From contig DAHXNV010000004.1 of NCBI GenBank assembly GCA_027365225.1, positions 45,875 through 94,474 of the forward strand: a stretch of DNA of 48,600 nt, given 5' to 3'. The translations under genes and the position numbers were made by a program. Origin of the DNA: Gammaproteobacteria bacterium (GTDB lineage: Bacteria > Pseudomonadota > Gammaproteobacteria > Steroidobacterales > Steroidobacteraceae). Below are positions 1 to 8,736 of this stretch, piece by piece (within the stretch, counting starts at the first letter, position 1; each line of letters begins with the position of its first letter). The notes below the pieces were generated by a model. The model saw nothing but the letters and a program-made list of their open reading frames with translations. It ran no database searches and was not told the origin of the DNA.

Positions 1-864
1 GAAACCGCCGTGAAGGACGAGGATTTCGTGGAAAAACTGTTCGTGGCCCATACGCATGACACCGTGCTGTGCTTTTCCAATCGGGGCAAGGTTTACTGGC
101 TGAAGGTATATGAGCTGCCGCAGGCCGGGCGCGCTTCGGCCGGCAAGCCGATGGTGAACCTGCTGCCGCTCGAGCCCGCAGAGAAGATCAACGCACTGCT
201 GCCGGTGAAGGATTACGACGAGCAACACCATGTGTTCATGGCGACCAGTCAGGGTACGGTGAAGAAGACTCCGCTGACTTCGTTCTCGCGGCCGCGCGCG
301 AGCGGCATCATCGCCGTCGACCTGCGCGAGAACGACAAGTTGGTGGGGGTCGCGCTCACCGACGGGCAGCGCGAGATCGTGCTGGTCACCAGCGGGGGCA
401 AGGCGATCCGCTTCCCCGAGCACGAGGTGCGCGCGATGGGGCGCGATGCGGCCGGCGTGCGCGGCATCCGGCTCGGAGCCGATCAGGAGGTGATCGCGCT
501 GATCGTGGTGGCCGAGGGCGAGGTGCTCACCGCTTCGGCCGCCGGCTACGGCAAGCGCACGCCGATCGCGGAATTCCCGCTCCAGGGGCGCGGCGGGCAG
601 GGTGTGATCGCGCTGCAGACCAGCGAGCGCAACGGCGCGGCCGTCGCGGCGCTGCAGGTGCTGCCCGGGCAGGAAATCATGCTGATCAGCTCCAACGGCA
701 CGCTGGTGCGCACCGCGGTCGATGAGATTTCCGTGCTCGGGCGCAATACTCAGGGGGTGCGGCTGATCCGTCTGGACGACGGGGAGCGTCTGGTCGGCAT
801 CGAGCGGATCGAAGCGCTCGATGGCGCCGAGGAGGAGGAGAGCGAGCCGCCCGAGGGTGCCTGA
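1..864 (+). CDS. gyrA: DNA gyrase subunit A, C-terminal part (5' truncated by window)
   Basis: The frame is open from base 1, so only the C-terminal DNA-wrapping domain is present. The sequence shows the repeated beta-pinwheel blades of GyrA/ParC C-termini (for example the GYGKRTPIAEFPL and NTQGVRLIRL stretches). A GyrA box, read as QGRGGQG, lies at 583-603 and marks the subunit as gyrase rather than topoisomerase IV. The protein ends in an acidic tail rich in Glu. Gyrase introduces negative supercoils using ATP together with GyrB. In many gammaproteobacteria gyrA sits directly upstream of serC, as here. The catalytic tyrosine domain lies outside the window. Confidence 0.95.
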   Translation, partial: ETAVKDEDFVEKLFVAHTHDTVLCFSNRGKVYWLKVYELPQAGRASAGKPMVNLLPLEPAEKINALLPVKDYDEQHHVFMATSQGTVKKTPLTSFSRPRASGIIAVDLRENDKLVGVALTDGQREIVLVTSGGKAIRFPEHEVRAMGRDAAGVRGIRLGADQEVIALIVVAEGEVLTASAAGYGKRTPIAEFPLQGRGGQGVIALQTSERNGAAVAALQVLPGQEIMLISSNGTLVRTAVDEISVLGRNTQGVRLIRLDDGERLVGIERIEALDGAEEEESEPPEGA

Positions 865-909
865 ATCGCCGGCGCCGGGCCGCCGCGCCGGGGGGATGTT
901 CGGCCCGGG

Positions 910-939
910 GCGCCCCCGGGGGCGCGGACGCGAAAGTCC
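910..939 (+). terminator. tandem GC-rich hairpins after gyrA
   Basis: A perfect 16-bp palindrome GCGCCCCCGGGGGCGC (910-925) is followed directly by a second small stem GGAC/GTCC around the loop GCGAAA (926-939). They lie 46 bases after the gyrA stop. There is no U-tract, so an intrinsic terminator is only suggested. A weak -10-like TAGTAT (962-967) just downstream could start serC transcription, but its -35 is poor. Confidence 0.35.
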
Positions 940-1010
940 TGAACCCCGTCCGGGTGCTTGCTAGTATCCCGATTCCCCTGATTCCAGAATTCTTGGCCGG
1001 AAGGACTCTC

Positions 1011-2093
1011 GTGCGCGCGTTCAACTTTTCCGCCGGGCCTGCGGCACTGCCGCTGGAGGTTCTCGAGCAGGCCCGCGCGGAAATGACCGATTGGGCCGGC
1101 ACGGGCATGTCGGTGATGGAGGTCAGCCACCGCGGCGGGGCGTTTACGGCGCTGGCCGAGCGGGCCGAGCAGCGGTTGCGCGCGCTGCTGGCGGTTCCCC
1201 CGGACTACCGCGTTCTGTTCCTGCAAGGCGGGGCCACCGGACAGTTCGCGGCCGTGCCGCTGAATCTCGCCGCGCACGGGGCCGGGGCGGACTATCTCAA
1301 CACGGGCGTGTGGTCCGCCAAGGCCATCCAGGAGGCCGGCAGGCTCGGGGTGCGCGTGAGCGTCGCCGCCGACGAGGCCGCCTCGCATTACACGACCGTG
1401 CCGCAGCGCGCGGCGCTGCGGCTCGATCCGCATGCCGCCTACGTGCACTACACGCCCAACGAGACCATAGGCGGGGTGGAGTTTCCCTACGTGCCCGATA
1501 CCGGCGCGGTGCCGCTGGTGGCCGACATGTCCTCGACGCTGCTGTCGCGGCCCATCGAGGTGGGGCGCTTCGGGTTGATCTATGCCGGTGCGCAGAAGAA
1601 CATCGGTCCGGCGGGGCTGTGTCTGGTGATCGTGCACGAGGCGCTGCTCGGGCGCGCCCGCCCGCAGATACCCTCGATTCTCAGCTACCTGCGCATGGCC
1701 GAGAGCGGCTCGATGCTCAATACCCCGCCGACCTTCGCGTGGTATATGGCGGACCTGGTGTTCCAGTGGATCGAGGCGCGCGGGGGGCTCGCCGCCATGG
1801 CCGAACACAACCGCGCCAAGGCCGAACGCCTCTACGGCGCGATCGACGCCTCGGGGCTGTATCGCAATCCGGTGGCGCGCGAGTGTCGCTCGTGGATGAA
1901 CGTACCCTTCACGCTCGCTCGCCCGGAGCTCGAGACGCTCTTCCTCGCCGAGGCCGCCGAGGCCGGTCTGAGGCATCTCGAGGGACACCGCTCGGTCGGC
2001 GGGCTGCGCGCCAGTCTCTACAACGCGGTGCCGCTTGCGGCCGTCGAGACGCTGATCGAGTTCATGCGCCAGTTCGAGCGCCGCCACGGCTGA
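1011..2093 (+). CDS. serC: phosphoserine aminotransferase
   Basis: This PLP-dependent enzyme converts 3-phosphohydroxypyruvate plus glutamate to phosphoserine (serine pathway) and also serves pyridoxal phosphate synthesis. The N-terminus RAFNFSAGPAALP is the family signature. The PLP lysine is Lys196 in the context GAQKNIGPAG, close to Lys198 of the E. coli enzyme. The length of 360 residues is typical. I chose the GTG at 1011 because GGAAGG (999-1004) lies 6 bases upstream and the family motif begins three codons later. The in-frame ATG at 954 would add 19 residues not seen in the family. It is followed after 9 bases by the dehydrogenase of the preceding pathway step. Confidence 0.95.
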   Translation: MRAFNFSAGPAALPLEVLEQARAEMTDWAGTGMSVMEVSHRGGAFTALAERAEQRLRALLAVPPDYRVLFLQGGATGQFAAVPLNLAAHGAGADYLNTGVWSAKAIQEAGRLGVRVSVAADEAASHYTTVPQRAALRLDPHAAYVHYTPNETIGGVEFPYVPDTGAVPLVADMSSTLLSRPIEVGRFGLIYAGAQKNIGPAGLCLVIVHEALLGRARPQIPSILSYLRMAESGSMLNTPPTFAWYMADLVFQWIEARGGLAAMAEHNRAKAERLYGAIDASGLYRNPVARECRSWMNVPFTLARPELETLFLAEAAEAGLRHLEGHRSVGGLRASLYNAVPLAAVETLIEFMRQFERRHG

Positions 2094-2102
2094 GAGGTCC
2101 GC

Positions 2103-3272
2103 ATGCGTTACCGCATCCTGACGCTCAATGACATCAGCCCGCGCGGCCTCGAGCGCCTGCCGCGCGAGCGTTACGAGATCGGCGCGCAGCTCGAGCGGCC
2201 GCACGCGGTGCTGGTGCGCGGCGCGGACATGCACGAGTTGACACTCCCGGATTCGGTGCGGGCGGTGGCCTGTGCCGGCGCGGCGGTGGAGAACGTTCCG
2301 GTCGCTCAGTACAGCCGCCGCGGCATCGCGGTCTTCAACGCCCCGGGCGCCAACGCCAATGCGGTCAAGGAACTGGTGCTGGCGAGCCTGTTTCTGGCGG
2401 CGCGCAACATCTGCCAGGCCTGGCGGTTCGCCGTCTCGCTCGAGGGCGATGACCGGGCCATCGAGGCCGGGGTGTGCGCGGGCCGGGGCGCGTTCGCCGG
2501 GTTCGAGCTTGGCGGACGCACCCTCGGGGTGGTCGGGCTCGGAGCGGTGGGGGTCGAGGTGGCCAATGCCGCCGAGGCGCTCGGTATGCGCGTGCTCGGC
2601 TATGACCCGCAGATCACCGTGCAGCGGGCCTGGCAGCTCTCCGCGGGCATCGAGCAGGCACTCTCGCTCGATGATCTGTTCGCGCGCTCGGACCTGGTCA
2701 CCGTGCACGTGCCGCTCAACGAGCAGACCCGCGGGCTCGTCGGGGAGCACCGGGTGCGCCTGGTGCAACGGGGCGGGGTGCTGCTGAATTTCTCGCGCGC
2801 CGGCATCGTCGATGACGCCGCGGTGGTGGCCGCGCTCGATGCGGGCCGGCTGCATGCCTACGTGTGTGACTTTCCGAGCAACCTGCTCAAGGCGCATCCC
2901 CGCATCATCACTCTGCCGCACCTCGGTGCGCTCACCGGCGAGGCGGCCGACAACTGTGCGATCATGGCCGCCGATCAGCTGCGTGATTTTCTGGAGAACG
3001 GTAACATCAGCAACAGCGTCAATTTCCCGCCGGCGCATCTGGCGCGTTTGCCCGGCAGTGCGCGCCTGGCAGTGGCCAACCGCAACGTGCCGAACGTGGT
3101 CGGGCAGATCTGCACCCGTCTTGCCGCAGCGGGGCTGAACGTCGCGGGCCTGCTCAATGCCTCGCGCGGCGATTACGCCTATACGCTGCTCGATATGGAA
3201 GGAGCCTGCGGGGACGATCTGCTGGGGGCCGTTCGAGCCATTCACGGCGTGCTCAGCGCCTACCGGGTTTGA
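2103..3272 (+). CDS. D-3-phosphoglycerate dehydrogenase-like protein
   Basis: A D-2-hydroxyacid dehydrogenase of 389 residues. It shows an N-terminal substrate domain, a Rossmann fold with GLGAVG, the conserved Arg232 in NFSRAG, the catalytic His273 in LPHLGA, and a C-terminal ACT domain (about residues 315-389). The position next to serC supports phosphoglycerate oxidation, the first step of serine synthesis. By eye the catalytic Glu of E. coli SerA (Glu269) aligns with Asn260 in CDFPSNLL, and the segment between the Arg and the His is 11 residues shorter than in E. coli. This points to a divergent PGDH subgroup. The start ATG has AGAGG upstream. Confidence 0.85.
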   Translation: MRYRILTLNDISPRGLERLPRERYEIGAQLERPHAVLVRGADMHELTLPDSVRAVACAGAAVENVPVAQYSRRGIAVFNAPGANANAVKELVLASLFLAARNICQAWRFAVSLEGDDRAIEAGVCAGRGAFAGFELGGRTLGVVGLGAVGVEVANAAEALGMRVLGYDPQITVQRAWQLSAGIEQALSLDDLFARSDLVTVHVPLNEQTRGLVGEHRVRLVQRGGVLLNFSRAGIVDDAAVVAALDAGRLHAYVCDFPSNLLKAHPRIITLPHLGALTGEAADNCAIMAADQLRDFLENGNISNSVNFPPAHLARLPGSARLAVANRNVPNVVGQICTRLAAAGLNVAGLLNASRGDYAYTLLDMEGACGDDLLGAVRAIHGVLSAYRV

Positions 3273-3284
3273 GAGTTCCGCGCC

Positions 3285-4409
3285 ATGCCCCGCAAGTCCT
3301 CCCGCTCCCGCTCCGGTGCGCGTGCCGATGCCGCGCTGTCGGCGGTGCGCGAGCGGATCGATGCCGTCGATGAGCGTATCCAGCGGCTGCTCAACGAGCG
3401 GGCGCAACTGGCCCGGCGCGTCGCGGCGGCCAAGAGCGGTGCATCCGGCGCGACCGCCTTCTACCGTCCGGAGCGCGAGGCGCAGGTGCTGCGGGCGGTG
3501 CGCGCGCGCAATCGCGGGCCGCTGCGGGACGAGGAGGTGGTGCGGCTGTTCCGCGAGATCATGTCGGCCTGTCTGGCGCAGCAGGAGCCGTTGAAGGTCG
3601 CCTATCTTGGCCCCGAGGCGACTTTCAGCCAGACGGCGGTACTGACTCATTTTGGGCACTCGGTGCGCGCATTGCCGCTCGCTTCCATCGACGAGGTGTT
3701 CCGCGAGGTCGAATCCGGCGCGGCTGATTTCGGCGTGGTGCCCATCGAGAACTCGACCGAAGGCACGGTCAATCACACGCTCGATCGGTTCCTGGCCTCG
3801 TCGCTGAAGATCTGCGGCGAGGTGGAGCTGCGCATTCACCATCATCTGATGGGTAGCATGAACGCCGCCGGGCGCATCTTGCGCGTGTGCGCGCATCCGC
3901 AGTCCCTCGCCCAGTGCCGCATCTGGCTGCAGGAGCATCTGCCGCAGATCGAATTGATTCCCGTGGCGAGCAACGCCGAGGGGGCGCGCCGCGCGCGCGA
4001 TGAGCGCGGCACGGCGGCGATCGCCGGGCAGACCGCCGCCGAAGTATACGGACTGAAGGTGCTCGCCGCGCAGATCGAGGATCGCGCCGACAACACCACG
4101 CGTTTTCTCGTGCTCGGACGGACGCTGCTCGCTGCGAGCGGCCAGGACCGCACGACGCTGCTGGTGTCGGTCGGACACACCGACGCGCCCGGGGCCCTGT
4201 ACCGGTTGCTCGAGCCGCTGGCGCGCCATCGCGTCAGCATGACGCGCATCGAGTCGCGTCCTTCGCACCGGCGAAAGTGGGATTACGTTTTTTTCATCGA
4301 CGTCGACGGCCACGCCGAGGAGCCGCACGTCGCCCGGGCGCTCGCGTCATTGAAACGGCGCGCCTCGCTGTTCCGCCTGCTCGGTTCCTATCCTCGCGCA
4401 GTGCTGTAG
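3285..4409 (+). CDS. pheA: bifunctional chorismate mutase/prephenate dehydratase (P-protein)
   Basis: Converts chorismate to prephenate and then phenylpyruvate for phenylalanine synthesis. The order of domains is: an AroQ-type chorismate mutase helix bundle (about 12-98), prephenate dehydratase starting at AYLGPEATFSQ with the catalytic TRF motif at 272-274, and an ACT regulatory domain with the phenylalanine-binding ESRP motif at 323-326. The total of 374 residues is close to the usual 360-390. The N-terminal 12 residues are basic and unlike the family, so the exact start is less sure. The gene is 12 bases after the dehydrogenase and is clearly part of the same transcript. Confidence 0.93.
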   Translation: MPRKSSRSRSGARADAALSAVRERIDAVDERIQRLLNERAQLARRVAAAKSGASGATAFYRPEREAQVLRAVRARNRGPLRDEEVVRLFREIMSACLAQQEPLKVAYLGPEATFSQTAVLTHFGHSVRALPLASIDEVFREVESGAADFGVVPIENSTEGTVNHTLDRFLASSLKICGEVELRIHHHLMGSMNAAGRILRVCAHPQSLAQCRIWLQEHLPQIELIPVASNAEGARRARDERGTAAIAGQTAAEVYGLKVLAAQIEDRADNTTRFLVLGRTLLAASGQDRTTLLVSVGHTDAPGALYRLLEPLARHRVSMTRIESRPSHRRKWDYVFFIDVDGHAEEPHVARALASLKRRASLFRLLGSYPRAVL

Positions 4410-4424
4410 CCGTTAAGGATGTCC

Positions 4425-5750
4425 ATGACCTCGACAACGGGTGAAGCGTGCTTTCGAGTCGCTCCGGGCGGACGTATCGCCGGGGAGCTCACCGTGCCCG
4501 GCGATAAATCCATCTCCCATCGGGCGCTGATGCTCGGCGCGCTCGCCGAGGGTGACACCGAGATCAGCGGCTTTCTCGCCGGCGAGGATTGTCTGTCCAC
4601 CCTGCGGGCGCTCGCGGCCCTCGGGGTCGGCATCGAGCGGCCCGAGCGCTCCTCGGTGCGGGTCCACGGGGTCGGCATGGAGGGGTTGCGCGGCGCGAGC
4701 GCGCCGCTCGATATGGGCAACGCCGGCACGGCCATGCGGCTGTTCATGGGGCTGCTCGCCCCGCAGCCGTTCGATTCGCAGCTGATCGGGGATGCCTCGC
4801 TGATGCGCCGGCCCATGGAGCGGGTCGCCGCTCCCCTGCGGCAGATGGGGGCGCGCATCGAGACGCTCGAGGGGCGCCCGCCGGTGCGTATCCGCGGGGG
4901 AGCGTCGCTCGCGGGGATCGAGTTCCCGATGCCGGTGGCGAGCGCGCAGGTCAAATCGGCGGTGCTGCTGGCGGGGCTGCGTGCCAGGGGCCGCACCCGG
5001 GTCATCGAGCCGGCGCCCTCGCGGGATCACACCGAGCGGATGCTCGCGAGTTTCGCGGTGCGCCTGACCCGCGAGGGATCGAGCGTGGCCCTCGAGGGAG
5101 GACAGCGCCTGCGGGCGACCTCGGTACGGGTGCCGGGGGATTTCTCGTCCGCGGCGTTCTTCATCGTGGCCGGATGTCTGGCGGCCGAGCAGGGGTTGCT
5201 GCTGCGCAACGTCGGGGTCAATCCCACGCGCACCGGATTGCTCGAGATGCTGCGCTCGATGGGCGCCGATATCCGCCTGCATCGTCACGCCAGCGATACG
5301 CCCGATGCGGAGCCGACAGCGGACATCGAAGTGCACAAGAGCCAGCTGCGCGGCATCCGGGTGCCCGAGTCACTGGTTGCGCTTTCGATCGACGAGTTCC
5401 CGATTTTCTTCGTCGCGGCGGCGCTGGCCGAGGGTGAGACGCTGGTGCGCGGGGCGCAGGAGCTGCGGGTCAAAGAAAGCGACCGTCTTGCGGCAATGGC
5501 CGAGGGGCTGAGCCGCCTCGGCGTCGAGAACCGGCTGCTCGAGGACGGTTTGTGGATTCGCGGGGGGACGGGCCTCGAGGGTGGCTGCATCGAGAGCCGC
5601 GGCGACCATCGTATCGCCATGGCTTTTGCCATCGCCGCGCTCGCCGCGCGCGCGCCGATCGAGATTCGCGATGTCGCCAATGTTGCGACCTCGTTCCCGG
5701 GTTTCCTGGAGCTGGCCCGCGCGGCGGGCTTGGGGGTGGAGGCGACGTGA
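4425..5750 (+). CDS. aroA: 3-phosphoshikimate 1-carboxyvinyltransferase (EPSP synthase)
   Basis: Transfers enolpyruvyl from PEP to shikimate-3-phosphate. Visible family motifs are PGDKSISHRA near the N-terminus, LDMGNAGTAMRL, the Arg-rich RRPMERV, and RVKESDRLAAM toward the C-terminus. The length of 441 residues is typical. I prefer the ATG at 4425: AAGGA (4415-4419) is correctly spaced for it, whereas the ATG at 4419 overlaps that Shine-Dalgarno sequence. Unlike in pseudomonads, there is no fused TyrA domain and no hisC between pheA and aroA. The stop overlaps the start of cmk. Confidence 0.95.
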   Translation: MTSTTGEACFRVAPGGRIAGELTVPGDKSISHRALMLGALAEGDTEISGFLAGEDCLSTLRALAALGVGIERPERSSVRVHGVGMEGLRGASAPLDMGNAGTAMRLFMGLLAPQPFDSQLIGDASLMRRPMERVAAPLRQMGARIETLEGRPPVRIRGGASLAGIEFPMPVASAQVKSAVLLAGLRARGRTRVIEPAPSRDHTERMLASFAVRLTREGSSVALEGGQRLRATSVRVPGDFSSAAFFIVAGCLAAEQGLLLRNVGVNPTRTGLLEMLRSMGADIRLHRHASDTPDAEPTADIEVHKSQLRGIRVPESLVALSIDEFPIFFVAAALAEGETLVRGAQELRVKESDRLAAMAEGLSRLGVENRLLEDGLWIRGGTGLEGGCIESRGDHRIAMAFAIAALAARAPIEIRDVANVATSFPGFLELARAAGLGVEAT

Positions 5751-6430
5751 ATCCCCCGGTACACGTGGTGACCCTCGACGGCCCGAGTGGATCGGGCAAG
5801 GGGACGATCAGTCGAGCGGTCGCGCGGCGACTGGGCTGGCATCTGCTCGATAGCGGAGCCCTGTACCGTCTCGTCGCGCTCGCCGGGATAGAGCGGGGAC
5901 TCGAGCCTGGCAATGCTCAGGCTCACGCCCGGCTCGCGGGCACGATGACGGTGCGGTTCGAAGCGACGGGGGATGTGGAGCATGTCCTGCTCGAGGGACG
6001 TGAGGTCACGGACGCCATTCGAACCGAGGAAGTGGGGCAGAGCGCCTCGCGGGTTGCCGCCTGGCCCGCCGTGCGAGAGGCGCTGCTCGAGCGCCAACGG
6101 GCGTTTGCCGTGCCTCCGGGCCTGGTTGCGGATGGACGGGATATGGGCACGGTCGTGTTCCCGCAGGCCCCCCTGAAGATCTTTCTGACGGCGAGTGCCG
6201 AGGAGCGGGCCCGCCGCCGCTATAACCAGTTGAAACAAAAGGGTCCCGGTGCTAGCCTCTCGGCCCTTTCGCGTGAGATCGCCGAGCGTGATGCGAGGGA
6301 CTCGAGCCGGGCCACAGCGCCGCTCGTCCCGGCAGCCGACGCGGTGGTGATCGATTCGACCCGGCTCGACGTCGAGGCGGTGCTCGGGCAAGTGATCGAA
6401 TTGGGCCGGCAGCGCGCACTATGGGCGTAA
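5747..6430 (+). CDS. cmk: cytidylate kinase
   Basis: Phosphorylates CMP and dCMP. The start is a GTG whose last two bases form the TGA stop of aroA (GTGA overlap), which indicates translational coupling. The P-loop GPSGSGKGT is at about residues 11-19. DSGALYR (CMP-binding) and the DGRDMGTVVFP segment are also conserved. The length of 227 residues equals that of E. coli Cmk. An ATG at 5552 in the same frame lies inside aroA and was not used. The cmk-rpsA order is conserved throughout proteobacteria. Confidence 0.95.
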   Translation: MNPPVHVVTLDGPSGSGKGTISRAVARRLGWHLLDSGALYRLVALAGIERGLEPGNAQAHARLAGTMTVRFEATGDVEHVLLEGREVTDAIRTEEVGQSASRVAAWPAVREALLERQRAFAVPPGLVADGRDMGTVVFPQAPLKIFLTASAEERARRRYNQLKQKGPGASLSALSREIAERDARDSSRATAPLVPAADAVVIDSTRLDVEAVLGQVIELGRQRALWA

Positions 6431-6567
6431 CGCGGTCCTGCTGAAGGTTTTCATGGTCGGCGTGCGCAGCGGATGCGCAGGTCGTGTTTCGCATCTGCCT
6501 GGGCCCGAAGGACGCACGGGGCGCCAGATTCTGAGCACGGGGATCGAAACTTCGTGCGAGTGAAGGT

Positions 6568-8244
6568 ATGACAGAAAGTTTTGCGGAGCTTTTCGAGCAG
6601 AGTCTCGCCAATCAACGCATCCGTCCGGGAATGATTTTGACGGGACTCGTCGTGGAGGTGACCCCCGATGTGGTCGTGGTCAACGTCGGCCTGAAGTCCG
6701 AAGCGGTCATTCCGATCGAGCAGTTCAAGGACGAGCAGGGTGAAATCGAGGTCAAGGCCGGAGACGAGGTGGAGGTGGCCCTCGATTCGGTCGAGGACGG
6801 CACCGGGGAGACTCGCCTCTCGCGCGAGAAGGCCAAGCGGGCCCGCACGTGGACGCGTCTCGAGGAGGCGTTCAACAAGTCCGAGATCGTCAGCGGCGTG
6901 ATCACCGGCCGGGTCAAGGGCGGTTTCACCGTGGAAATCGACAACGTGCGCGCCTTCCTGCCTGGCTCGCTGGTCGATGTGCGCCCGGTGCGCGACACGG
7001 CCTATCTCGAGGGCAAGCCCCTGGAGTTCAAGGTCATCAAGCTCGACCAGAAGCGCAACAACGTGGTGGTCTCGCGCCGCGCGGTGGTCGAGCAGGAATT
7101 CTCGGCCGAGCGCAGTGCGCTGCTGGAGAACCTGCAGGAAGGCGCGGTGGTGCGCGGCGCGGTCAAGAACCTCACCGACTACGGCGCCTTCGTCGATCTC
7201 GGCGGCATCGATGGGCTGCTGCACATCACCGACATGGCCTGGAAGCGCGTCAAGCATCCCTCCGAAGTGGTCAAGGTCGGCGAGGAGATCGAGGTACGGA
7301 TATTGAAGTTCGACCGCGAGCGCTCGCGGGTGAGCCTGGGGCTGAAACAGCTCGGGGCCGATCCGTGGGAGAACATCTCCCGGCGCTATCCGGCGCACAC
7401 CCGGGTATTCGGCAAGGTGACGAACATCGCCGACTACGGCGCATTCGTCGAGATCGAGGACGGCGTCGAGGGCCTGGTGCACGTTTCGGAGATGGACTGG
7501 ACGAACAAGAACGTCAATCCCGCCAAGGTCGTGCATACCGGCCAGGAAGTCGAGGTGATGGTGCTCGACGTCGACGAGGAGCGCCGGCGCATCTCCCTTG
7601 GCCTGAAACAGTGTCAGGCCAACCCGTGGAAGGAATTCGCCGAGAATTACAACCGCGGCGATCACGTCAGCGGCCAGATCAAATCGATCACCGATTTCGG
7701 CATCTTCATCGGGTTGACGGGCAACATCGACGGTCTCGTGCACTTGTCGGACATCTCCTGGGACGTGCCCGGCGAGGAAGCGGTACGCAGCTTCCAGAAG
7801 GGCCAGCAGGTCGAGGCCATGGTGCTGTCGATCGATCCGGAGCGCGAGCGCATCAGCCTCGGTATCAAGCAACTCGCCAAGGATCCGTTCTCGAGTTACA
7901 TTGCCGAGAATCCCAAGGGCACGATCGTCAAGGGCGTGGTCAAGGACGTGGATGCCCGCGGCGCGGTCATCGACCTCGGCAACGGGATCGAGGGTCAGCT
8001 GCGCGCTTCCGAACTCGGCCGGGATCGAGTCGAGGATGCCCGCACGGTGCTCAAGGTCGGCGAGGAGATCGAGGCGAAGTTCATCGGCGTGGATCGCAAG
8101 ACCCGCACCATCTCCCTGTCCATCAAGGCCAGGGAGGCGCACGAGGAGGCCGAGGCGGTACAGAACTACCGCTCCTCGGAGGCTGCGACGACAGGCACCA
8201 GCCTGGGCGAGCTGCTCAAGGAGCACATTGGAGATCGTGGCTAG
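6568..8244 (+). CDS. rpsA: 30S ribosomal protein S1
   Basis: RNA-binding ribosomal protein needed to load most mRNAs on the 30S subunit. The 558 residues match the usual six-S1-domain form. The first two degenerate repeats bind the ribosome. Four canonical repeats follow, recognisable by recurring [20 protein letters not shown]-type segments and by the repeated S-L-G-[LI]-K-Q ends (about 255, 340 and 430). GAAGG lies just upstream of the ATG. The 137 bases between cmk and rpsA contain no clear promoter that I can defend, although rpsA usually has its own. Confidence 0.97.
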   Translation: MTESFAELFEQSLANQRIRPGMILTGLVVEVTPDVVVVNVGLKSEAVIPIEQFKDEQGEIEVKAGDEVEVALDSVEDGTGETRLSREKAKRARTWTRLEEAFNKSEIVSGVITGRVKGGFTVEIDNVRAFLPGSLVDVRPVRDTAYLEGKPLEFKVIKLDQKRNNVVVSRRAVVEQEFSAERSALLENLQEGAVVRGAVKNLTDYGAFVDLGGIDGLLHITDMAWKRVKHPSEVVKVGEEIEVRILKFDRERSRVSLGLKQLGADPWENISRRYPAHTRVFGKVTNIADYGAFVEIEDGVEGLVHVSEMDWTNKNVNPAKVVHTGQEVEVMVLDVDEERRRISLGLKQCQANPWKEFAENYNRGDHVSGQIKSITDFGIFIGLTGNIDGLVHLSDISWDVPGEEAVRSFQKGQQVEAMVLSIDPERERISLGIKQLAKDPFSSYIAENPKGTIVKGVVKDVDARGAVIDLGNGIEGQLRASELGRDRVEDARTVLKVGEEIEAKFIGVDRKTRTISLSIKAREAHEEAEAVQNYRSSEAATTGTSLGELLKEHIGDRG

Positions 8245-8251
8245 CTGTGAA

Positions 8252-8281
8252 GGCGCCGCTCCCGGGACCGGGGGCGGCGCC
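8252..8281 (+). terminator. strong hairpin between rpsA and ihfB
   Basis: The arms GGCGCCGCTCCC (8252-8263) and GGGGGCGGCGCC (8270-8281) pair over 12 positions with one G-T wobble around a 6-base loop, 7 bases after the rpsA stop. Only three T residues follow (TTT in CGGTTTG). It may be a weak or Rho-assisted terminator, an attenuator, or an mRNA-stability element that makes ihfB expression much lower than rpsA. The arm ends 14 bases before the ihfB ATG, where a Shine-Dalgarno would normally lie. Confidence 0.6.
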
Positions 8282-8295
8282 GGTTTGCCCGTGTC

Positions 8296-8598
8296 ATGAC
8301 CAAATCCGAGCTCATCGAAATCATCGCTGCGAAGCAGAAGCATCTGCCGGCCAAGGATGTCGAGCTCGCTCTGAAGCAGATGCTCGAAGTGATGAGCGAT
8401 GCGCTGGCGCGCGGGGACCGCATCGAGATCCGCGGTTTCGGCAGCTTTTCGCTGCATTTTCGCCCGCCGCGGCAAGGCCGCAATCCAAAGACCGGCGAGG
8501 CGGTGGCGCTCTCGGGCAAGCACGTGCCGCACTTCAAGGCGGGCAAGGACCTGCGCGAGCGGGTCAACAGCGGCGCCGGCGGTCCGATCCGGGGGTGA
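8296..8598 (+). CDS. ihfB: integration host factor subunit beta
   Basis: DNA-bending nucleoid protein that pairs with IhfA. The 100-residue sequence has the N-terminal MTKSELIE, the [23 protein letters not shown] beta-arm with the intercalating proline, and the [16 protein letters not shown]-terminus. These features distinguish it from HU. There is no good Shine-Dalgarno before the ATG, and the upstream hairpin occupies that area, so translation may depend on the structure or on S1. IHF is relevant to the window because an exact IHF consensus site lies in the sigma-54 control region at 22321-22333. Confidence 0.95.
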   Translation: MTKSELIEIIAAKQKHLPAKDVELALKQMLEVMSDALARGDRIEIRGFGSFSLHFRPPRQGRNPKTGEAVALSGKHVPHFKAGKDLRERVNSGAGGPIRG

Positions 8599-8736
8599 GC
8601 CCCGCGCGGGGCGAGGCGCGCGTGCTCCGGCGGCGCGCCGGCCCCGGGCGCGACGCCTTGGGGATCGCCTCGCGCCGGTGAGCGACTGACCCGCCGAGCT
8701 GCGGTCCTGGTCGACGCGGCATGCTACATTGCGGAC

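Noticed and set aside
750-4328. 1192-codon antisense ORF opposite serC, serA-like and pheA
   Set aside because: It is a shadow caused by high GC at third codon positions. The product is rich in Arg, His, Gly and Gln with no domain, and it runs across several real genes on the other strand.
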